A program made the translations under genes and the position numbers. From Pyrinomonadaceae bacterium (lineage in GTDB: Bacteria; Acidobacteriota; Blastocatellia; Pyrinomonadales; Pyrinomonadaceae): DNA of 51,935 bases. Each line of letters opens with the position of its first letter. Within the stretch, counting starts at the first letter, position 1. Positions 26,889 through 37,100 of this stretch are shown one piece after another. The notes below the pieces were generated by a model, which searched no databases, had not been told where the DNA came from, and saw only the letters and a list, made by a program, of their open reading frames with translations. The stretch lies in the NCBI GenBank assembly GCA_023717565.1, contig JAMQPI010000408.1, positions 1 through 51,935 on the forward strand, given 5' to 3'.

Positions 26889-29800
26889 CAGTGTGACCTC
26901 CGCCGTTGGTGGGTGTCGAGTGCTCGTCATTGTATTTTATGGCCGTCGCGAGACTGTCGTACCGCTTTTGCACAAGCCATCTTTGAAAGAGAGGAACAAC
27001 AAACGTGAGCCTCGTTTGATCGTCTTGTTGGATGATGCCACGCTCCGTCAAGCGCTTGACCACCTTGCCAATAGTTAAACTGATTTTGGCCGCAGCGAGT
27101 TGTTCTGAGATTGACGCTAATGAGACATGGGTGGTCGGCTTATCCTCGCTTGCCATGATCGCAAGCACGAGTCTTTCATCGGAGCTGCAATCCGTTTCCG
27201 TCCAGGGATAACCGATATTCTGCTCTCCACTTTCCAGGGCCCGTTTGACGGCTTCTTCAACGTAAGTAATTGTCATCTCATTTAAGCCGGACTCGTTACG
27301 GACATCCAGGAGTGTCTTGCACACGAGCTGTGTGAAGTAGGGGTGACACCCGGCGACTCTCACGATCTCATCGACCGCCAATGATTCGATTGTGTACCAG
27401 GGCTTGACCGGCTCGGTGATGAGCTCGCGCGTATCTTTCTCCGGCAGTTTACCGATTGTAATCGGCACAGCGAGATTGAAGAAGACAGAGTAATACTCAC
27501 CTGTCAGCTCAAGTAGTTTGTAGGTTCCGGCGATGAGAAAGAGCACCGAAGCGTGCTGCATCAAATGCCTGAAGAAATCAAGCACATGGTCATTCAGTTT
27601 CTTGTCATCAATGAGCGTTTTGATGCGGTCGAACTCATCAAGCATCAGAAGGAGGCGCCGATTGCCGAGTCTCTCCGTGATGGGTTTGAGAAACTTGAAT
27701 TTGAAGGTATTTCTCGGAGACTCATCGAAATCGGAGCCGGTTAACTGGGGAACTTGCACATCGACCTCCAGCAAATCCGCTCCCATATTAAGAGCAATGC
27801 CAGAGAAGAACTCGCTCTCATCTTTGCTGCCAGTCAGGCCCTGGACGTCGATATATACAGGGAGGTAAGTGCTTTGCGTGTCCTTTTTCAGGAGGGCAGC
27901 CAGGCGTAAGAGAACCGAAGTCTTGCCAGTCCGGCGTTGTCCCCGGAGCAAGAGAATATTTTGCCCGGCGGCCGGCGCCAGATTGTCTTGAATAATTTTC
28001 AAGACGTCGCCCCGGCCAACAAATAAATTATCGCTAGTCACCGGCAGGCCCGTCACATACGGATTGCTGGCTCTGACGAATTCGGTCTTCTGGACGGGCA
28101 GCGGCGCGAGGTCGCCGAGACAGACGAAAGCTCCCCAATAATAGGGGGAGGGGAATTTTTGCCGGATCGCCGATTGCGCCTGCTGTAAGGCTCGCGACTG
28201 ACTCTTCCCTTCTGCGATGCGCCGATAAAATTCCTGCATCAATTCGGCGGTTTGCTCGTCCGGCACTTGCCACAGATTCATGACAAGCATCTTTGCTCCG
28301 GCGAGGAGAAAAGCTCGCTGCAAGCTAACAACACTCTCGTTAGTAACTCTCTCCCCGTAACCCGTCTGGCAGGCCGAGAGTGTCACTAACTCGGTGCCTG
28401 AGAGGTCCAGGTTCAGAATCTCTTCCGCGGTCAAGAGGCCGTCCTCAGCGACCGAGGGCGGATCCCCGCCACGCAGCCAGGTATTGGCGCCAGCCAGAGC
28501 AATACCTGACTGTCGCAGAGTATGCTCTGCCCCTTGACTGCGCAGGCGGGCCAACCCATCACCACCGGGCCCGCCAATGGTCCCGAAGTCCAGAGAAGTG
28601 TGGTTGATTTCTCTGGGGCGATCCGCGAGGAAAAATCCATGCGCAGCGACGTGCAAGATACGTGGAGAGCGGAAAGCCTTGAGACTCTTTTTCAGTGCCT
28701 TATCGCCGAGCCACGGGCGGACTTGTAGAATCGAGGCGACAAGCTCTCCCTCAACGCGTGTGCCTGGCAATCGAACGAAAGTGGAAAGGCCCTCCATTCC
28801 GTGCCCTGAACGTCTCACCTTTTTCTTGGTCGACGTCGCCAGATCATAGTCCGGGTCAGCGATGATGAGTGTCTCGGTGGGTACACTTGTCGGGAGGATT
28901 TCAAAACGCAGCGCGTCACGGCCAGTATGAAGATAGCTGAAATGATATTTATCGATCAGGTATCCTTCGTTGAGGGGCAGCGCAGCGAATGACAAGTTGA
29001 CGAGGTTACTAGCAGGAGCCAGCAACAGATATGTTTGATCCTCGAGTAAAGGGACTAAGGGATCGAAAACTGCTGTCCGAAGATCATTAGCATGTTCGCC
29101 GGCAGATAGTGAGGCCGATCCTGATTCCGGTATGAGACCCCCGCCGGCCGTTGGGGGATCATTTGAAGTATTTGAGATAGACGCCCTAAACGCGTTGACC
29201 AGTTTGTCAATCGGCTCAGCCTCTCCCAAATCAACCAACTGCACCTTGTCGGGTTCTCTGGCCGGAAGAACAAAGGCCAGATAGCGCGGAGACTTCCAGC
29301 TCGGCTCCCCCAGAGCATGGTTCGCTTGAAAGTTGTACACGTTGAGCCTTACGAATTCGACCAATACAGACTTTTCAGGCAAAGCATGGGCTACGCTTCG
29401 GCGTTCCACACTCCGGAGTCGACGGGATAACTTGATTTCGGGAATTTCGTGTGCCAATTCACCTTCAAGCCGTTCTTTCTGGGTGTTCCAATCATTCAAA
29501 AGTTGTTGCTGGGCGATCAGCCCCCCCGGAGTTTGCAAAATCTTCTGGGCGATCTGTGTGCGCAAGCTGATGAGGTCTCTCAGCTTCACATCCAACCCGG
29601 GATAACGATCAATCAAGGTCAACTCACGCTGGGCGGCCAGAGCTTCTACCATGATGGCCTTGCGCCGTAGGACTAGATCGAAGATTTCGCGAATCGCCGC
29701 CGCCGATCCTTTAAAGTATTGGAGGACCAGCGAGAGAAACATATTGAAATTGTCTTCAATGGCCGTGATGTACATCTTCCGCTGGCGCTCTGAGCCGATG

Positions 29801-32800
29801 GAAAAAATCAGCTCGATCATCGAATCTTCGATGCCCAGGGCTCGTTGCGCCAACTCCATTGCATCTTTTTCGCGTCCGGTGGCAGCAAGGACGACGGCGA
29901 GACTGTTGAGCGTCTGGACAAAGGCGGGGTGTTCCTCTCCAAGACTGATACGTTGAATCTGGTACGCTTGACGGTAGAGAGGCTCGGCGGCGGCATAATC
30001 TCCCATTCTGCGATGGGCCCTGGCCAAATCACAGAAGCTGACAGCCACTTCAGGATTATCCGAACCTAAGACCGTCCGGCGGATTTTCAATGCCTGCTCG
30101 TAGAGCGATTGAGCGGCGGCGTGCTTCGAGGTTTCAAGATAGAGTTCCGCGAGATTGCTGAGGGTGCGGGCGGTGTCCAAATGGTCTGGAGTCAGAACCT
30201 TGCGTTGGATATCGAGTGCCTGCTGGTACAAACGTTCCGCCTCATCATAACGCCCCAACACGTGTTGCAGCTTGGCCATGTTTAGCAGCGTGGCGGCATA
30301 ATCAGGATGAGAATCTCCCAGCACGCTGCGGATCTTTAGGGCATCCGAGTAGAGGGAATTGGCTTCCGAATACTTTCCCAATTCGGTGTACAACTCGGCA
30401 AGATTGTTCAGGCTTTCGCCGTAGCTCGGATGTGTTGGCCCAAGCGAACGACTTTTGATCTCGAGCGCTTGTTTGTAGAGGGTCTCGGCTTCGGTGTAAC
30501 GGCCGATCGCCCGGTACAGTTCGGCCAAATTATTGATGGTTTGTGCAAAATCGGGATGGTTCGTCTTCTGCGAGGTTCGCAAAATACTCATCGCCTCTGC
30601 GAACAAAGGCAATGCGACATCATAATCGCCGATGTCTTTGTATAGGAGGCCCAGATTGTTCAGCTTGCTGGGTAGGGCCGGGCTGTTCTCACTCATGGCG
30701 GTGCGAATAATTTTGAGTGAGTGTTTAAGGAGATCCTCAGCATCATCGTATCTGCCCATCAAGCGATAGAGCTCCCCAAGGTTACCGGTGACTGCGGCAA
30801 AGTCCGGGTGACTCTCGCCGGAAAGGTCTTTCACCACGTCTCTTGCCTGTATGAGAAGTTCTTCGGCCTTAAGGAAATCGCCTCTCGCTTCGTACAGCAA
30901 AGCCAGGTTATTCAAAGTGATGGAATAGTCACGTTTATTGCTTCCTTGTGAAAAGCGGACGCGGTGAATCTCCAATGCCTGTTGATATAGCGCCTCAGCT
31001 TCACCATACCTCGCTGTCTCACGATACAGTTCAGCGAGGTTATTGAGACTTTCGGCATATTCCGGTTTATCTTCTTCTCCTAAAGCGCGGTGGATATCCA
31101 ACGACTGCAAGTAAAGCGGCTCAGCCGCCTCATATCTGGCAACCTGTTTGAAAAGCGTCGCGACGGTGTTCAAGTTGGAAGCGAAGGCGGTCGTGTGCTC
31201 GCCTACATGTTGACGAATCAAGTCACGGGCCTGCGTGGCGATCTCTATCGCCTTCTCATAGTTGCCCTCCAGAAAAAGTTTTACGATCTGAACATCCAGC
31301 TCTTCAATCTGCTCTTCAGGTGACTTCTGTGCCTGGATCCGGACTTCGATTTGCGCTGTCGTCCATTCCACGCTTTGGGCAGCAAGAAGTGCCTGATCCA
31401 GCGTCTCTGCATCCTGTGGATTCACCGCAAGTAGTTCTTCAAGGGGGTTAGCCGATCCTCGTCCAATGCCTCGGGTTCGGATCGAAGGTTGGTCTATTGG
31501 GGGAAGCTCCAGCCAGCGAAAGCTGGTGACTGCAATCGTGGCGAAGGCCTTGATGACGTCAGTACCTTGCTGGAATCCAGACGGCAGCGCTACTTGCAAC
31601 GGCATTGTCAACGCGTTCTGCTCGCCGGGTTCAAGGAGCGCGTGGTCAACATCCGCGTTTGGATGAACCTCTGAAATCGCCCAGTCGGGCTGTAGATCAA
31701 GCAAAGAAACGGCAAGAGTTCGCTGCGAAGTGTTGCACACGCGAAGCATAACGCGGTCACCGACATTAAAAGTCAGGGGACTACCAGAGTTAAGGGGCAT
31801 CTGGGGAATAGGGTGGCTCCCCGGTTCGTAATCCGGCGGCAATCTGTTCAGTTCGATCAGTATTTTGCCCGCCAAAGGTGACAGTACATTGTTGTTTTCA
31901 AACATCAGGACGTTGCGATACTTAGAAAGGTGGATCAGACGCTGGACCAGACGCGCCGGAGCAGCGTGATCGTCAGTTCGCAACGCAGGGCGTAGATTGG
32001 GGATTAGGTTTCCGGCAGGATCCCAGATCTCATACTCACTATCAGGGTTGACCGCGACCTGATAATCGGCATAATCATCAGCAACCAGATTGATGAGTCT
32101 ACTGTTCTCCTGCTTCAGAGCTTCTGCTATTTGATTGAGCGCGCTGTCCTGATCAATCGACGGCGTCAAGGGATTCTCACTTTGGCGCACGAGACGCACC
32201 CGCAAACTCAGGCGGAGGAGAGCTTCCGGATCAAGATGTACTGCTCGCGCACCCGGTTCAACCGTTTTACTCCAATTAGACATCAATGACAGCTTGGCCC
32301 ATGATTCGGTTGGGCCAACCTTTTCAATTTCGGCGAGGACAAGGGATTTATCCGTTTGACCCAGGTCGGGTTGTCCCGGTGGGTAGATGATAAGTCTTGA
32401 ACCCGGTCTGATGTCTCGGTCTTGCCCGGCTTTGATCAACACTCGCTGACTCTGAGTGTCGACCTGAAGTACCTCGAAAGGTAGCAATTCTTCCTGCTGA
32501 CCGAAAAACACCGTCCGGTCAAACTCCCCCTCCAATTGTGCCGTCTGCTGGACGAATTGGCTGTGAATCTTGGCAACGATTCGGTTGTGCAATTGTCTGA
32601 ACGTTAAGTCAGGCGTGCTCCTTCGTAGTGAATCGAGAAGCCAGTAGGTCAGCACACCGTTTCTCTCCTGACCGTTGAAAGCGTACTCGTAAGCTGATTC
32701 GGAGGAATGACAGGCGGCGAGCAGGACATGACCTTTCCACTCGGGAAACCATCCACTTCCGCCGTAGTCGCGACCTGTCTGGGGGAAGGCGCTATCCGGC

Positions 32801-33417
32801 CATGATTGAATAAGCTCCTCGCGTGCTGCTACCAAACTATCGGTCGAGGCCCTTGTTGTATCAACGGTGGGAATGCATCTGACTGCTGCACCTCCCATGC
32901 CTCTGGTTAATACACCTGAGTAGCAGGTATCTAACACCAGTGTCACGATCAATCCTTTAGCAACCATCCTCTTGATTAGGAACAACAGTTCGACATCGCG
33001 CAGATAACGCCCCGGCAATTTGCCGATGTCGGCCGGAACGAGCGAGTTGTCAAGTCCGTCCCGCCCCTTGATTTCAGGAAACATGGTCGAGGCGCGTCGA
33101 CCGGGGCCGGAATAATGGATATAGACCTGATCGCCAGGCTGGGCCACATCGGTCAGTTTTTTGAAGGCGGCGACCATGTTCTCGTAGGTGGGCCAGTCTT
33201 CTTGGGACTCAACGGAACTCGCAGCACTACTTGGAGCTGTTAGTTTCAAGATGTGCTCGCTCTTGCGCCCCCAACGTTTTTTTAGAACCTCTTCAAGTTG
33301 GAGCACATCACGGACGCAGCCGCTGAGGTCTGGGTAGTAACTGCCATCGGGCAATTTGTTCGGCGTGTAACGGTCAATACCGATTAGTAGGGCATACAAA
33401 TTGGGGTTTATGATCAT
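26881..33417 (-). CDS. Giant fusion: caspase-like / 12 TPR / CHAT protease / ATPase (2178 aa)
   Basis: Domains in order: caspase-like peptidase C14 (residues about 5-330), in which Cys165 (LDTCYSG) is kept but the catalytic His is Pro105 (HYSGPG); a DUF4384-like beta domain (about 500-660, LLDLQPDWAISEVHP); 12 kinesin-light-chain-type TPRs (about 700-1200, unit like GRYTEAETLYKQALEI); a helical linker; a CHAT protease (about 1390-1770) with intact dyad His1593 (LHVAAHGFF) and Cys1683 (LSACQTGYG); and a C-terminal ATPase with Walker A GQRRTGKTS near 1825, LLLMLDEFD, the GCHPYFTQLVC motif and a winged-helix end. The TPRs are likely a sensor or scaffold, the ATPase a switch and CHAT the active protease. 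It overlaps the next gene by 8 bases. Its N-terminal 650 residues are paralogous to the divergent gene at 34129. Confidence 0.9.
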   Translation of the reverse strand: MIINPNLYALLIGIDRYTPNKLPDGSYYPDLSGCVRDVLQLEEVLKKRWGRKSEHILKLTAPSSAASSVESQEDWPTYENMVAAFKKLTDVAQPGDQVYIHYSGPGRRASTMFPEIKGRDGLDNSLVPADIGKLPGRYLRDVELLFLIKRMVAKGLIVTLVLDTCYSGVLTRGMGGAAVRCIPTVDTTRASTDSLVAAREELIQSWPDSAFPQTGRDYGGSGWFPEWKGHVLLAACHSSESAYEYAFNGQERNGVLTYWLLDSLRRSTPDLTFRQLHNRIVAKIHSQFVQQTAQLEGEFDRTVFFGQQEELLPFEVLQVDTQSQRVLIKAGQDRDIRPGSRLIIYPPGQPDLGQTDKSLVLAEIEKVGPTESWAKLSLMSNWSKTVEPGARAVHLDPEALLRLSLRVRLVRQSENPLTPSIDQDSALNQIAEALKQENSRLINLVADDYADYQVAVNPDSEYEIWDPAGNLIPNLRPALRTDDHAAPARLVQRLIHLSKYRNVLMFENNNVLSPLAGKILIELNRLPPDYEPGSHPIPQMPLNSGSPLTFNVGDRVMLRVCNTSQRTLAVSLLDLQPDWAISEVHPNADVDHALLEPGEQNALTMPLQVALPSGFQQGTDVIKAFATIAVTSFRWLELPPIDQPSIRTRGIGRGSANPLEELLAVNPQDAETLDQALLAAQSVEWTTAQIEVRIQAQKSPEEQIEELDVQIVKLFLEGNYEKAIEIATQARDLIRQHVGEHTTAFASNLNTVATLFKQVARYEAAEPLYLQSLDIHRALGEEDKPEYAESLNNLAELYRETARYGEAEALYQQALEIHRVRFSQGSNKRDYSITLNNLALLYEARGDFLKAEELLIQARDVVKDLSGESHPDFAAVTGNLGELYRLMGRYDDAEDLLKHSLKIIRTAMSENSPALPSKLNNLGLLYKDIGDYDVALPLFAEAMSILRTSQKTNHPDFAQTINNLAELYRAIGRYTEAETLYKQALEIKSRSLGPTHPSYGESLNNLAELYTELGKYSEANSLYSDALKIRSVLGDSHPDYAATLLNMAKLQHVLGRYDEAERLYQQALDIQRKVLTPDHLDTARTLSNLAELYLETSKHAAAQSLYEQALKIRRTVLGSDNPEVAVSFCDLARAHRRMGDYAAAEPLYRQAYQIQRISLGEEHPAFVQTLNSLAVVLAATGREKDAMELAQRALGIEDSMIELIFSIGSERQRKMYITAIEDNFNMFLSLVLQYFKGSAAAIREIFDLVLRRKAIMVEALAAQRELTLIDRYPGLDVKLRDLISLRTQIAQKILQTPGGLIAQQQLLNDWNTQKERLEGELAHEIPEIKLSRRLRSVERRSVAHALPEKSVLVEFVRLNVYNFQANHALGEPSWKSPRYLAFVLPAREPDKVQLVDLGEAEPIDKLVNAFRASISNTSNDPPTAGGGLIPESGSASLSAGEHANDLRTAVFDPLVPLLEDQTYLLLAPASNLVNLSFAALPLNEGYLIDKYHFSYLHTGRDALRFEILPTSVPTETLIIADPDYDLATSTKKKVRRSGHGMEGLSTFVRLPGTRVEGELVASILQVRPWLGDKALKKSLKAFRSPRILHVAAHGFFLADRPREINHTSLDFGTIGGPGGDGLARLRSQGAEHTLRQSGIALAGANTWLRGGDPPSVAEDGLLTAEEILNLDLSGTELVTLSACQTGYGERVTNESVVSLQRAFLLAGAKMLVMNLWQVPDEQTAELMQEFYRRIAEGKSQSRALQQAQSAIRQKFPSPYYWGAFVCLGDLAPLPVQKTEFVRASNPYVTGLPVTSDNLFVGRGDVLKIIQDNLAPAAGQNILLLRGQRRTGKTSVLLRLAALLKKDTQSTYLPVYIDVQGLTGSKDESEFFSGIALNMGADLLEVDVQVPQLTGSDFDESPRNTFKFKFLKPITERLGNRRLLLMLDEFDRIKTLIDDKKLNDHVLDFFRHLMQHASVLFLIAGTYKLLELTGEYYSVFFNLAVPITIGKLPEKDTRELITEPVKPWYTIESLAVDEIVRVAGCHPYFTQLVCKTLLDVRNESGLNEMTITYVEEAVKRALESGEQNIGYPWTETDCSSDERLVLAIMASEDKPTTHVSLASISEQLAAAKISLTIGKVVKRLTERGIIQQDDQTRLTFVVPLFQRWLVQKRYDSLATAIKYNDEHSTPTNGGGHTDV

Positions 33418-34128
33418 TGGCTCAATCAGCTTTCTTCACCGCTTACGGACACACAAATTTGCATCCATCGGGTCTTAAGAGTAGGTGAAGGATCAGAGCA
33501 TTCATTGCAAAGACTATCAAAGTGTTTATTGCCCGTGCGCCAGAAGGTAACAGCAGCTATGGGAAAGGAACGAAACCGTGAAATAGAATGCCGAGGGTGG
33601 TAGCCAGCAGGTGCGAGTAAGGGCCTGTTCCTTTGCGCAAAACATAAGTCCCACGCTGCAATATGTCAATAGTTGTTCAACCTTGAAGTTCAATCCCTCA
33701 CCGGACGTCTCAGCCTGATTATCAGCTTACGAGATCTTTCAGAGTGGTACTGAAAAGGAGGAAGGCAGCCACGTTTCATAGCCATGAAATTACGTCCGAC
33801 TTGAGGTTTACACGTCTAGTGCTAGCGTCCAAAACAACCATTGACATTAGGTCTTCACAGTATTACTGTTCGGCTCGCCTAAAAGCTCATTCTCTCTAGG
33901 CTGTCGGACCTTTGTTCGCCTCATCAAACTCTTGGAATTCCTTACTGAGGCGACTTTGTCGAGCAGCCGTAAAAAGGTGTTCCGTGCTTGAGTCCAGAGA
34001 CTAACCCTTGTAGCACTGAATCTTTTTATTTGTAGAGTATGCGCCTGCGCCAAAAGAGTATCCCTTGATCCTTTTTCCCGAAAGCCGTTTTCCAAATTTC
34101 AACTAACGCCCGTGTCGAGGAGACAACG
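33418..34128. other. Divergent control region between the two protease operons
   Basis: A 711-bp non-coding region from which both arms of the protease cluster are transcribed outward. A perfect TTGACA occurs at 33841-33846 on the plus strand, but no good -10 box at the right distance, so it is not called a promoter. GAGGAGACAACG before ATG 34129 is the ribosome site of the plus-strand gene. No repeat or RNA structure stands out. A minus-strand frame at 33847-34095 shows no recognisable protein. Confidence 0.45.
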
Positions 34129-37100
34129 ATGGCCGACACCAACTCCAAACTCTACGCGTTATTGATTGGCATCGACCGCTACATGCCGAACACATTGCCC
34201 GATGGCGGTTACTACCCAGACCTCGGCGGCTGCGTCCGCGATATCACGCATGTCGAGCAGATGCTCCGCAACACGCTCGGCTTACCTGACGATCGCATCT
34301 TCAAGCTCACCGCGCCCGTAACCAAAGGTGAGACCACCCAGGAGCCGGAAGATCAGCGGCCGTCGTACGAGAATATGGTGGCGGCATTTAAGAAGTTGAC
34401 CTCCAGGGCAGGCCCAGGTGATCAGGTCTACATCCATTATTCCGGCCATGGCGGACGCACGCCGACCCTGTTCCCCAAGCTTAAAGGAGCCAATGGGCTC
34501 GACGAGTCGCTCGTTCCGACAGACATCGGCGACAAGGGTACGCGCTATCTGCGCGATGTTGAAATGTCGCATTTGCTCAAGGCCATGAGCGACAAAGGGC
34601 TGCTCGTGACAATGGTGCTTGACAGCTGCCACTCCGGCGGAGCCACCAGAGGCCTGGGCGGAGGAGCGGTCAGAGGCATATCCAGCGTAGACACCACCGA
34701 GCGGCCCGCCGATAGTTTGGTAGCAACCAACGAGGAGTTATCACAAACCTGGCTCGGCGTTACATCCGGCAAAACCCGCAGCGTCAATGCCGCGAGTGGA
34801 TGGCTGCCTCAGATGAAAGGATATGTTCTGCTCGCCGCCTGCCGCTCTAATGAGTTGGCCAATGAGTATGCCTTCGACGGCAAGGAAAGAAACGGAGCGC
34901 TCACCTACTGGTTACTTGACGCCCTTAAGCAGAACGGTTCAGGCCTAACCTATCGCATGCTTTATAACCGGATCGTGGCGAAGGTTCATGCCAAGTTCGT
35001 GGAACAGACGCCGCAACTCGAAGGCGAAGGCAATCGTGAAATCTTCGGCAGCGATCAGATGAAATCCCAATATGCGGTAAATATACTGAAGGTTGATCCG
35101 CAAAAGAAACGGCTGTTGCTAAACACGGGACGGACGCAGGGGATCAGCAAAGGAACTCAATTTGCCGTATATCCGGCGGGCGCCGATTTCAACAATACCG
35201 AGAAGCGGCTGGCGGTGGTTGAGCTGGAGGATCCTACGGAGACCGAGACATGGGCCAACATCGTACAGCAGTTACGCGAAGGCGAAATCCAGGAGGGTGC
35301 GCAGGCCTTATTGTTGGGAGTCGGAATTCGCATGCGGGGCAGAATCCGGTTAGTGCGCCAGGATACGCTGCCGGCTGCTGTGGATCAGGAGTCGCCGCTG
35401 CAACGCTTGCAAGATGAGCTCAACGAGAACGGGGCGGCAAATGAAAACAAGTGGGTGCGACTCGTCGCCAAAGATGAGGAGGCGGATTTGCAGGTGGCGA
35501 TCAATGCCCACGGCGAATATGAAATCTGGGACGCGGACGGAAAAGCCGTCCCCAACTTGCGTCCAGCTCTGCAGGGCGCCGATAAAAATAATGCAGCCAG
35601 GGTATTGCGGAGGCTGATCCACCTAACCAAGTATCGGAATGTGAGATTGATCGACAACCCGGATCCGAACTCCACACTGGCGCGAAAATTGATCATTGAA
35701 TTGGGGACGAGAAATCCGCCGGCGAACGGTGAGGAAGGTATTGGCACCTTCGGAGAAACGTTTGGTCTGCGGTCAAGACCACTCTCGATTGGTGAAGTGG
35801 TGTGCTTGCGCGTCAAGAATCTGTCGAATAAAGCTGTTAACGTTACCGTACTCGATCTACAACCCGACTGGGGCATCTCGCAAGTACATCCTCCACCTAA
35901 TCCCGAAACCGGGGAGGCAAAGGACTACGAGCTTCTTGAGCCGGGTGACGAGAATGCGCTCCTCATTCCGCTTAGAACTGATCTCCCGGAGGGATATCAG
36001 CAAGGGACGGACGTAATTAAGGCCATCGCGGCCGTCGAAGGCACAAGTTTTCGTTGGCTGGAACTCCAGTCCCTCGATCAGCCATCTTCAACCAAGGGAA
36101 TCACCAGGGGGCCAGCCAACCCGCTTGAAGAGTTGATGAAAGCATTCGCCTCAGACCAGCTTACGCGGCAGGTCGTCAACCTTACCGCTCCGAAGGTCAA
36201 GAGCTGGGGTACGGCTGAAGTGGAGGTGCGCGTCCGCCGTCCAACCATTGCGCATGTCCACGATCCGAGCATTTCTTTACTGCAATCCGCTTTCGACGAA
36301 GTGATCGCTAAAACGGATGGGGAAACAAAAACGAGAAGCGTCGGCGGTCGAGAAGAGTTAATTAGACGCCCAGAACTAAGCGATCCAATAATCAGCGAAA
36401 TTACGCAGTACTGCCTGGCAGTGGCAAACGGGGACATCTCGCCTGATGATTTGCCCTCACTCGATCAGGACAACAAACTAACTCCAGGACAATCGCGGGC
36501 ACTGGGGGAGGCTCAGGAGCGTGGGGCGGTTGACCAGGTGAAATACTGCGCGAGCATGGCCGTCGGGATGGCCAAAAACCTGTGGGCGGCGAAGTTCCGC
36601 GGTGATACAACGCTATACAATCAATACCAGGCCGCATTAACGAAACCTTTCGGCGATTGTGATACCAAGTACAGGGACGCCCTGATCCAATATGCCAAAT
36701 TCCTAGCCAATAAAGGCGAGATTCCCTACATCAAGTGGAAGCTACAAAGCGATTTCGTGATTGATGATAAAGAAAAGCTGCCGGCAAATGCCGTGATTGG
36801 AATTGTCGCCGATTGGGGTACAGGTGAGCCGGAGGCGGTAGAGGTTCTAAGGCAGGTCAAGAGTCATAACCCGCAAGTCGTAATGCATCTCGGCGATATT
36901 TACTACGCCGGAACCGAGCATGAGGTTGAGAACTACTTTTACCAGCCGTGGAAGCGTGTCCTCGAACTCGATACATCGAAGATTTTGTCTCTGGTGCTCC
37001 CCGGCAACCACGATCTGTACGCTGGTGGAAAGCCATTCTATGACTTGCTGGAGAGGCTTGGCCAGGGGGCGAGTTTCTTCTGTCTGAGAAATGAGCACTG

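Noticed and set aside
26881-33417. Relation of the TPR-CHAT part to type III-E CRISPR (Craspase)
   Set aside because: No CRISPR array, gRAMP or other Cas gene is present in the window; the similarity is limited to the general TPR-CHAT architecture.
33841-33870. TTGACA box as promoter for the caspase-phosphoesterase gene
   Set aside because: No acceptable -10 box at 16-18 bp, and it lies almost 290 bp from the start codon.
33847-34095. Minus-strand 82-codon open frame in the divergent control region
   Set aside because: No ribosome site, no motif, composition like non-coding DNA.
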